Shown here: in pieces, positions 14,101 through 24,400 of the stretch
Layout of the letters: every line of letters starts with the position of its first letter
How positions within the stretch are numbered: the stretch's first letter is position 1
NCBI GenBank assembly: GCA_914767715.1
Contig: OU612074.1
Location: 17,284,062-17,348,061 of the forward strand
Direction: 5' to 3'
DNA length: 64,000 nucleotides
Source: Membranipora membranacea
Lineage: Eukaryota > Bryozoa > Gymnolaemata > Cheilostomatida > Membraniporidae
Notes under the pieces: model-generated
Databases searched by the model: none
What the model was told of the DNA's origin: nothing
Seen by the model: the letters and a program-made list of their open reading frames with translations, nothing else
Translations under genes and position numbers: made by a program

Positions 14101-14295
14101 TTTCATACCTTTTACAAATTTACAGACATGAACAACGGACTGATAGCCGATATGGTAGAGATGGGAATCACAGAATCGTTCCAGGTGAAGAGGCAGGTCC
14201 TGATGTCTGCTGCCGAGGCCGCTGAGATGATCCTCAGAGTAGATAATATAGTCAAATCAGCGCCAAGGCAGCGTATGCCTGATCACTGTATGTAA
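8126..14295 (+). CDS. CCT2: T-complex protein 1 subunit beta (CCT/TRiC chaperonin)
   Basis: One subunit of the eight-member hetero-oligomeric cytosolic chaperonin ring that folds actin, tubulin and other proteins with ATP. Twelve exons: 8126-8128, 8726-8794, 9097-9354, 9652-9764, 10337-10539, 10811-10911, 11447-11574, 11997-12208, 12702-12836, 13158-13267, 13662-13761, 14126-14295. Phases agree throughout and give 533 residues, against 535 in the human protein. Group II chaperonin landmarks are intact: TLGPKGMDK near residues 40-48, NDGAT near 64-68, the ATPase GDGTTS near 95-100, GGGCSE near 408, and IADNAGYDS near 449. The C-terminus ends MPDHCM. The first exon contributes only the ATG, which is followed at once by the donor GTGAGT. 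All introns are GT-AG. Intron 4 carries a 26-bp inverted repeat. Upstream ATGs are not needed because the family N-terminus (ASLxPVxI) follows directly. Confidence 0.97.
9844..9916. repeat. Inverted repeat (hairpin) in CCT2 intron 4
   Basis: AGCCTTGTCACGCGGCCACT at 9844 is mirrored by AGTGGCCGTGTGACAAGGCT ending at 9916. Arms are 26 bp with one mismatch and a loop of about 21 nt that is T-rich then A-rich. It looks like a small foldback element or an internally deleted MITE. No target duplication was identified. Confidence 0.7.
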
Positions 14296-15426
14296 TTTTG
14301 GCAGCGGCAGCATGTCAATAAACTCTGCTTAGTCAGTTAATTATATTACAGTGTGCAAAGAGGAGATGGACCAGTTGGAGGGAATGATATTTGTATGAAC
14401 CATTGTGATTGTAAAGTCTGAAACTAATCATTCAATATGGGGGAGGAAGTCTCGGAGCTGAAATTAATTCCGGCTGTCTTATAACATATAACATGAATGA
14501 AGCCTATTATATATAATTGTGAGTCAGTACTATAATTGGAGGTTTTGTGTATGCTACTCTCTCTCAATCAGTTGTACATTTACTAGGCACTGATATTCAG
14601 TATGTTTGCCTTTTTGACAAGTGTGTGAATGTAATGAACAAATCATCAGACTAGGATTTTTCCTTTTGTTTGCCAAAAAATCAAATATTATAATATAAAA
14701 TAATCCCCGACTTGTATTACATTGCACTCTACATGATTCAGACTTTCAATGCGTTCCTAGTAGTCATAGTCCTCATTCCTAGTCACAGGGTGATGTTTCT
14801 TTCCAGATAATAACCTTAGTATACCCCTAATTGTATCACCCTGCAGAGACTAATTGGCCACTTTCTGAACTGATATCATGTCATCTGGTGTCTCATGTGC
14901 GTTAATAAACCAAGTGTAATTTTGAGAGGACAACTCCTCAAAATTTGCATTGACCGGGAATTGAACCCGGGCCTCCCGCGTGGCAGGCGAGAATTCTACC
15001 ACTGAACCATCAATGCTTGATTTTCTCCCTCCACCAGGTCAGATGAGATCCTGGGCCTAGCTGGCTATTTTCTCTTGGTGTCCATGGTGATATAATTCCA
15101 TATATTACGCAATTACTCCGACCACCATTCTCCATGCTCCGACCAATGCGTTGCAAATATCTTCTTGCCACTCCACCCAACCAGACAAAACAGGCGCTGG
15201 ATGAGACCTGACAACTCAAATTTCATAAAAATTATATTAGTTGGTGCGTAAGATGATTTCATGAACTTAGAGTATTTTGATTTGCGTTGAAACTCCTTTG
15301 AGGTTCTGGGGATATAGTCTGATTGCTTTTATCGATCTCAAAAAGTATGCAGAAGTAGTGTTTAATTAAATGTCTTGCACCGAAAAACAATTTTCAAAAC
15401 GTTTATAAATCGTTTTCCTTTTTTTG
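14296..15426. other. Convergent spacer between CCT2 and the P450 gene
   Basis: Holds both 3' UTRs and a tRNA-Gly gene at 14946-15016. AT-rich sequence near 14680-14700 could serve CCT2 polyadenylation (AATATAAAATAA), but no canonical AATAAA is convincing. No other coding signal is seen. Confidence 0.5.
14946..15016 (-). tRNA. tRNA-Gly (anticodon GCC), copy 1
   Basis: On the minus strand a 71-nt cloverleaf can be drawn. The acceptor stem is GCATTGA pairing with TCAATGC and the discriminator is A. The D arm has TGGTTCAGTGGTAGAA, the anticodon loop is CTGCCAC (GCC), and the T arm is CCGGG-TTCAATT-CCCGG. AAATTTT follows directly and could act as a Pol III terminator. Box A and box B are intact. 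The 3' flank continues into GAGGAGTTGTCCTCTCAAAA, which is also found at two other tRNA-Gly copies, so the gene may belong to a dispersed family. Confidence 0.9.
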
Positions 15427-18400
15427 TTAGTAAGAACTGTCTCGTTCTGTTAGACACGCTGATACTAGCTTGTCAGGGCTGTAGAACACCTTGGAAATTC
15501 TGTCTAGTTTGAGAGAGGGATCAACCAGCTCCACTTGGCACCTCATCATTAACTGAAATGAAGATGAAGAAGTTATATGAGTTGTCCTAAATCCCCTGTG
15601 TTTAATCAAGGAGTTTGAAACTCCCTGGTTTAATTATTCGTTAGCAGAGTTGTATGCTTTCCAGGTAAGGAAGGACAACTCAAAACCCATAGCACAACGT
15701 AAAGATTTCACTGGCATGCAGGAAGGAAATCCTGATATATCAGAACACAAAGGAATGGCAGTATACCAGGCAGGTACATGGCATTAGTAAAGGTATAGCG
15801 TTAGTAAAGTAGTTTGTAAGAAGTAAAGTACTAGTTAGTAAAGTAGTATAGTATTTAATAGCAGTTTAGTAAAGTATTTAGTAAGTACTAAAGTATTATA
15901 GTAGTTAGGTAGTAAAGGTATGGCATTAGTAAAGGTATTACCTCACAGCCATATTTCCCATTGTGATTTCGAAACTATATTCTACATTGTTAGATAAAGG
16001 CCAAGACTGAGGTATAAGGTCCCCATCAAATCAAAAGAAAAATAATGGCTGCATATTATGACTACATACATTGTATTTCATGGGGTTAGGGAGTTTTAGT
16101 AAAGCAACTGCATGGGAGTGCTCTCATATTTAAAAATTGTTGATAAAGATTCATGAAAAGATTTGAATTGGTTTTGAGATAGATATCTTCAAAAGGTAAC
16201 TCTCTGGTTCAACCAAACTCACCACAGCTACAGCTAACATGATCTCCTGTTCAGCGAATCTCCTGCCGATACACATACGAGCTCCGAAACCGAATGGTAT
16301 AAAGGAAAACGGTGCAATATCTCTCCTGGCATTTCTGAGCCATCTCTCAGGTTTGAACTCAAGTGGATCATTGAAGTGCTCGGCCATGTGACATATGATG
16401 TCACTTCCTGTGTTCACTATTGTCTGTAACATTAACATGGACAAATATTGCTAATTTGATGTATGATGGGTACTTGGACAGTCTTCATATAAAATCAACT
16501 ATCTAAGATTCTTTAACTAAGGATATCCTGTTCTTCAAAATGAATGATTTGAAGCCAGTGCCGAATGGGTTGAGGTTTTGATGATATGTTTACTGTTGAC
16601 AGAAAACACTAGAATATTGAAAGCATAAAAACAGAATTGCAAATAAACATCTTTATTTATTCCAACTATCATTGTACTACTTCCAATTTGTCATTGCTGA
16701 AATACAAAGCTTCACTGTCTTGTCTTATAATACCATCTGGTGTTGTATACCTCTTTTGAACTCTTTTGATATTTTTAGAGAGGACAACTTCTCAAAAATT
16801 TGCATTGACCGGGAATTGAACCCGGGCCTCCCGCGTGGCAGGCGAGAATTCTACCACTGAACCATCAATGCTTGATAAGCACCCCAGCTAGATCAGATCA
16901 GCCGGCGTGCCCGGCTCCGCTGTTTTTGCTCGGTTTCCATGGCAATATAATTACATATTAAATATATACCATAATAATGGCAGGTGGTTTTTAATCTGAC
17001 CAACGCTTGCAAAATCCTTTTTAAATCTCGTCTCGATATTTTGTTCTGCTTCCAGCTGCTGGGTGTTGGGGGGTCAGGCATTTGTTATATGTAAGGCTCC
17101 GTGGTGTTAGTAGAAAATCTATTGTTAAGTCAATGTAGTGGACCATGTAAGGGGCGTGAGGCTGCTTATGACAAAACAGAGGTTGGGCTGCCCTTAAAAA
17201 GGGACGCAAGTTGCCCAAGATCCTGAGATACTGAGGGTGTGATACATAGAACTTACACCTTTAGGAACTTTGTATTCTCCAATCACTAGATCACTGTTAG
17301 TAACTCTAACAGTACCAGTCACAGGGGGAGATAATCTATGAAAATACAATAATAACACATTATAGACCTGTCTGTAGTATGAGGCACAAGGCCACATACT
17401 TAAATTTCAGGTGGCATTAAGTTAGGGAGGATTCTGATTGTTAGAACCACCGAGTAAAATTCTTATCATGGAACGGAAATATGAAAATAACCTTACACAG
17501 TTAGAGCTCTCAACACAGGGACGGCTGTGACATTGATTTCATTGGCTGTTCCATTTAGCATGAATAATAAGGGAGGGGATCATATAATGGCTCATTGTTT
17601 CCCTGGCCTGAATGAATATACCTCATTGATTCCTTCATACAGGCCTTCAGGTATGGTAGATTAGTAAAATCCTGTGAAGACCTTATGTCTTTGTCAGCAC
17701 TAAAGTGTGACTTGAGTTCTGTGTACAGCTTCAACTGGACATCTGGGTGCTTAGCTAAGTGATAGATCAGGAAGGTTAGAGCATTTCCTGTCTAAAAACA
17801 AACAAGCATATAAAGCATGTCATCTCAAGTCTCTGGAGGCATCAGCCAGAAGATGAAGTAGGGTGGAGATCCGAACTTACCGATTCTACTCCTGCTATGA
17901 AAAGTTCTTCTGCGAAATCAACAGCTTCTTGTACGGTGAGCTCCTGTTTAGCTAGTAGCTCTGAGAAGAAAGTATGAGGTGAGTGAGAAGAGTCTGATTT
18001 GTGCTGCTGGAAACCATACTTGGATATAAGCTCCTCAACCAAGCTGAAAAAGTAGGATGACAGTGTCATTTTTCAGACCTAAATTTCAATTGTTGTATGC
18101 TATAGATCAACTGTTTTATAATATACCTTTTTGTAGTGTGAGTGACTGAATTTGCCTACAATTGATTCGTAGCAAGCTCAAACATTACATGACGCTACCT
18201 TCACAAACGTCTGCCTGCAGCAATGCGGACGGCACCTGAGAATTCATCGATTGCTGGTAATTCTGTTCCTAGTATAATTTATTTCAGTGGCAAAAACTAG
18301 AAAATTAATACAGGAGTATTTGGTATGTATGTTAACAATCTAATGCATTCTTAATAGGACTAAATAAAATAAAATCCATCTTTAATGAGTATCCCAAGTG

Positions 18401-21400
18401 CAACTCTATAGAATTCCCAACATGAACATTTGTGAGGTTAACCTGAAACGCAAGTTGGAGTTGCATTGTGGGAATTATTTCACTATTCTGTGAAACTTAC
18501 AGTTTGCTCTCTGTATATTCTCTCAGCCACTGCTTGTATAGTTTGGTTTCTATTAAATTACTCCATGGAGGCTGGAACATCCCTGCAGCTGTTAACTGGA
18601 ACAGCCTGTCCATATGCTCACAGAGTTGGGATCCTGGGCTACATTTGTCATCAGAGAAACTGTCTAGTTTTCCACCAATCAGAATTCTTCCAACCGCTTC
18701 AATAAACAAAAAAGCATATTGAATAAACAGAAAAGAAAACTAAACCGCTGAGATAGATTATGGAAGTGAAACTAGCAAATTTCCATACGTGATTATAAGA
18801 AAACACCAATTTATAAATTAAATAAATAAATAAATAATAAATAAATAAATTAATAAATGTGTTTAGAGATGTTGCTCCCTCTTTACTTCTTAGTCTGGGG
18901 CTACAATGGGGGACTGAACAACTCCAACTTGATTCAAAATAGTTCTCCAGGGTAAGCAGCCTCAGTAAACAGCAATTTGTGGCATAAAGACTCACATTCA
19001 GCAGCGAATCTACAAGCCAACATTCTCAGGTCTGTCACGCTGCCGGTTTGCTTCTCCTGCTGCCGGAGTAAGGCTGACACAAACTCCTCACATACAGACA
19101 GCTGAGCCTTGTAGAACTGAGAGGCAGCTCCAGGCTTCAAGAAAATCTTCTGCATCTTTCCTCTTATTTCAGCCCACTCGGCACCGTTTCTATAGATTCA
19201 TGACAAATAAAGAGAATGTAGGAAATACATAATTGCAAATCTGTGCCATTCCACGTTTTTTAAGCCCGTGACATGGAATACACCTCAGTTATGTAAGCCT
19301 TCATGTTCATCTAACATAATCATTTAGTGACCACTTGCAAACGCCCTGGTGCTGCCTGACATTGAGTGGTCCCCGTATATCACTTATCACTCTAATGACG
19401 GTGCTTTCAGATATTATCTCGGTCGCACATTCTGGCAACAGCAATTAAGATTAATGTCCCGGAAAGTACACTTTTGCAAAGAATGCAAAGTTGTCAGAAT
19501 TGACCCAGTGCTTACAGTCCATTCTATTTCAATTTTTTTAAACTGCATACTACAGACAATATTCTTGCTCATGTAAAAGTAAAATGGAAATGGTAAAGGC
19601 ATTGATGGCACTTCTATTAAACAAAAGACATTTTTACCAGTAAAACCTACACATGACTGATACTTGGTCTAAGTGGTCCTCTTTTTATGGCCTGAGATAT
19701 TAAAGGCAGTACGGGTCTCCGCGGCCACTTATCACCCGCCCGCAACAGTGTACTAATATACTGTGGATTGTAAACCTGAAAATGACAGCAAGCAATTAAA
19801 TTATTCATCAAACAATAAATTGTTTCACAATATAATATCAAATACAAAATTTCCTTTTTCATGATATTGATGTATGGCTTTCATTCGCAAATTTGGTAGC
19901 ATTGCGCTCAAGTGACTTGTGTGCATGGTCCCCACCTTCAACTCAAGATCATATTTTAAAAAGTTTACCTTGGTAAACACACTAGTACAACTTGAATGCT
20001 GTCATGACTAATGATAATGATAATGAGTTTATTTTTACACCGTAAGAAATGTTGAAAAACATTTATATAATACGATTGGCTTAAAAAAAACTCTCAGATT
20101 AAATTTTGAACTGCAAAATTAAAAAATGTGTCTTGGCACTTGGTAGTCCTAGCTCTGGTAACAAAAGAATCCTTGCAGCCAGCGGAATGTCTGCGATTCA
20201 AAGACTGCCTCTCAGATATAAAAGAGTGTAAAACATGTTTAGGGTTACTAAAAGTCTTCAGAAAGTGGCAACGATATTGTTCAAGAGCTTGGGAATAGCT
20301 AAAATTTGCAATCGTTCAGATAGCTCTCTATATTTGAATTCCCTCAAGGTAGTCTTTTTGGGTGTTGCTAAGCTGACTAAAAAATGCTGCTATGCAATAT
20401 ACTAAAACCGAACGTATTACAGAAATATAAAAGAGCACAAGTTTATCCGTTGATACACCAAGACGTTTGAGCTGCAGAAGGGCATAATATAGCATTCTAT
20501 AGAAGGAAATAAAAAGTAAATTGAAATTTAACTGGGAATGTCATGCAACTTTTCTTTTCAAATAAAAACCGTATGTACATTGTGATATTACTCCAGTCGG
20601 ACCTATCACTCACCTCAACTAAAGCAGGTTTACCCGGGAATCTTATAATTGAGCCAAGCTTCTTTACCCACAACTCCTTCTCTTTATGAAGCCTTAAGTA
20701 GGGCTTGTCTCCACCTACAGCATATTCACCATGGGATTAACAGGTTTATCAGATATGGGTTGCTCTGTATATTTCTAGATGGAGAGGAGAGTTATGCATA
20801 TTTACTCACCAGATAATAATAGAAAGAAACACACATTCCTTTTCCTTGTGAAAAGTTTCATTAAATGAACCCAAGACCACCCAATTATGCCCACAAATAT
20901 AAAACTTAGAGGATATGATCTTGTTTATCGTTTTCGAGGCTATTGGATGAGAGCCAAAGAGTTTCTCGGCTTCTCGGCTTCTCGGCCTATTGGCTAAGAT
21001 AAAAGTGTCACTGCCAATGGCTGATTAGTGCCTGTTTCAGTTTCTGGCAGCTTGCTGTACACTTACGATTAGGAGGTCCACCATGGCCTCACCTCTAGGA
21101 TGCATTTTACTTTTCTAGGATGTTTATATCACACTCTCAGTATGAGGACTTGCAACTTGCGTCCCTCTTAAGGGGCAGCCCACCCTCTGTTTTGTCATAA
21201 ACAGGGCAAAGAGTTTCTCATTTTCGCTTATTCATCAATGATTAGAATATCAGTGAGGCACTGCTCCTCACTTATTTTAGCTGACACACACCCGATCAAA
21301 AAATCTGTCACTGCAAATTACTGTGAGAACTACAATATTATAACTTACCAAAGCCGATCATGCTTTTTAATAGAGAAATACTGCTGATCTTTGGTATAGA

Positions 21401-24400
21401 CTTGAACTTCTTTGTAGCCATATTTCTATATGCTGTGTTCTTGAAAAATGAATAAAATTTCAAATTTATTTTGAAAAACTTCTTTTAAGCTCAGTCTTTA
21501 CGTCTTCTTCTTCCAAGCTGTAACATGTAGACTAACAACACAAAAAGAAGTTTTTCCCTAGTTTCCAATTTCTTTTTTCAATGCAAGACAAAAAACAATC
21601 AAAGAAGTAGGAAATTGCATCTGGAACTAATGAGGCTCTACTGAAACACCAGCTCTTGTGGTAGCAGTTCAAATGGAGATTTGAGAATAAAAAATACAGT
21701 TAACACTCACCAGATATCCATAGCATGTTGTAACAGGAGATGAGCCAGCAATGAAATGCACAAGTTATGTAGGCAAATAGGCAGGCAGATTTCCGACTAG
21801 CATTATATGTAAATGTCAACTCACAGCAATTTCTCTATTTCACAGCATGGTATCATCATATTCGCATGAGATGTGGTTGAATTTATTGTATGAGGCCTAG
21901 TTGTCAGGAGGTTACTAGTCGAAGTCCAATAAGGGAGAGACAAAGTATTATAATGTTTCTCCTGCATGGTTTCACGCGATCAACCAAAACCTCAAGCTAG
22001 ACTAATTTTAGGAATTACTAATAGAACTTACTGATTCAAATGACGTTGAGCAACCTTCAGAACCAATGTCTATTCTATGAGTTAATTCTGACAATATCAA
22101 AAGATAATATCCTGACCCTGGGTTGCCGAGTAAAACTGGATGTCCTGGGTTGCCGGGTTTTGGGAAAAACTGCATTGATAGAGCGAGAGGATAACCCGGG
22201 CCTCCCCGCGTGGCAGGCAAGAATTCTACCACTGAACCACCGATGCTTGTATAGCACCTCAAAGGCCACCATTTTTGAGCGGCCAGGCGCCAGTGGGCAA
22301 ACCTAAAGCCCAACCACTACCATAGCAGTAACATTACGTATTTAAAACAGGATTGAATTTATCTCTCAGCTTACAGATCATAGCAGCCATAACTCACCAT
22401 CCCACTTCTATCAAACTGAGAAGAGCAAGCCTCAGGGCCGTTAATCACCTCCTTTCACCTCCCAGATAAAGACAGGATAAAGGAAACAACTCGTAGAACT
22501 TGCTTCGTTATGTAGCAGTCACTCATTTGTATCTGCATCGATATCATAAATAGATATAATATGTGTTTTCTGTGACCAACATTTACCAGCAGCAAATTTA
22601 TGACTGCAAGCTATCCAGCAATAGTATGAGGGTGACAGAGCGTTAATAGAAGTTGGAATAATTAAGAAGATAAACAAACAGATCTGATCTAATACTGAAC
22701 GCTGATCACCAAGAACTTAAAAGTTCTGCACTCCTAATATTTGCATGATCAAAAATTCCTGATTCGTTTTGAGGAAAAAAATATTTTCCGCATTTTGGAA
22801 AAAAAAAATTTTTTTCAATTGATTTTTACCAAAAACACTCATATGATACAGTAGTGATGTCTCAATGTCTTCCCAGTAGTTTTTTTTAGCATCATCATGA
22901 AATTCAAGGTGAAAAACGATTTTCCGCATTTTTGAAAACGCGGAAAACGATTTTCCGCATTTTCCAAAAATGAAAAAAACCTGAATTTCAGGCCGTTAAA
23001 AGATGGGGATGGTATATTAATGGGTTAAGATCAGTTAGATCAATTTTTGAGGAAAAAAATATTTTCCGCATTTTCCAAAAAAATAATTTTTATCACTTGA
23101 TTTTTACCAAAAACACTCATATGATACAGTGGTGATGTCTCAATGTCTTTCCAGTAGTTTTTTTAGCATCATCAACAAATTCAAGGTGAAAAACGATTTT
23201 CCGCATTTTCAAAAACGCGGAAAACGATTTTCGGCGTTTTCGAAAACGCGGAAAACGCTTTTCCGCGATGAAACTGATTTTCCGCCTTTCCGTGTTTTCC
23301 AGAACCCGACATCTGCTCCATTATAGCGCAGAAAAAAATTTAAAATGTGATCCGGTCAAAATATTCTTAACTTCTAAACTGTACAAATTACCACTACCAT
23401 TGTTTACAACAGTGAACAAATTAATATTTAGTATTTTTTTTGTTTATGTTTGCAACTGATTTCGAGCATTAGATTGGTTAACATATATATTGATATATAC
23501 ATATACATGATGATAATATTCGATGAAGTTTTGTGAGGCCAGCTGTAGCACAGTTTTCAATGAATTTAATTTCACGACTAGTGCTGTAGATAGAAAATAT
23601 ATGTAAATCAAACAGCAATATGATATCATTTGATACAAATTGATTAGATTTAATACTGCTTGATACTATTTGACATTCTTTTATACTATTTGATACTATT
23701 TGATTCGATTTAATACAATTGATAATATTTGACATTTCTGTACACAAGCTTGTAGGTTGCCAATAATTATCATCACTCTCGCCTGTGATGAATTCTCGTT
23801 CAGTGATCAAATAATTAATCACCTTCACACAAATATGATTATTCAGATGTATACTACCTGCATGGTTTGCCACAAACCACCATAATTTAGAAATTAGCAA
23901 ACATGAAAGGTACCATTAAGTCAATAAGTATGGTAATTGGTTATTTTCGGCTTTTAAAACACACTGATCACCATGTTGTAAACAGCCAATCCGTGATAGT
24001 ATAGTGGTGAGTATGGCGGCGGGCTCGGGGATAAACTTCTCGGTGGGAGTGGGGAAAAGAGGGAGGAGAAAAGAAAAAATGGGAGGGGCAAAGGAAAAAA
24101 AATAAGAAGAAGTTGTCTTCTCATTTTACGTGTCATGACAACTTCTGGGATATTTTATAGTTTTTTTTATAGACATAAAACATAACCTTGCACATAGAGA
24201 GAGGTATACAATGAGCAATAGAAACGGTTTTTCAATTTGCAGATGAGGATTAATTGCCTTATGAGTCATCTAAACAATTGACTTTTGATGGCTGGCAAAG
24301 AAATTCTTAGCAGTGAACTATTTGACCAGGTTGTTAATGACTTGATAGTCGCCAATAAAGGTTAGCTACGGCCCGCAACACTGTTTGTTCTTCATTTCAT

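Noticed and set aside
22008-22313. Minus-strand 101-codon ORF with GRPGLSSRSI-type text in an alternative frame
   Set aside because: It runs across a damaged tRNA-Gly copy; tRNA-derived sequence often gives such frames.
22763-23300. Considered as a CRISPR-like or satellite array because of repeated GCGGAAAACG blocks
   Set aside because: There are only two diverged large units, spacing is irregular, and the host is eukaryotic.
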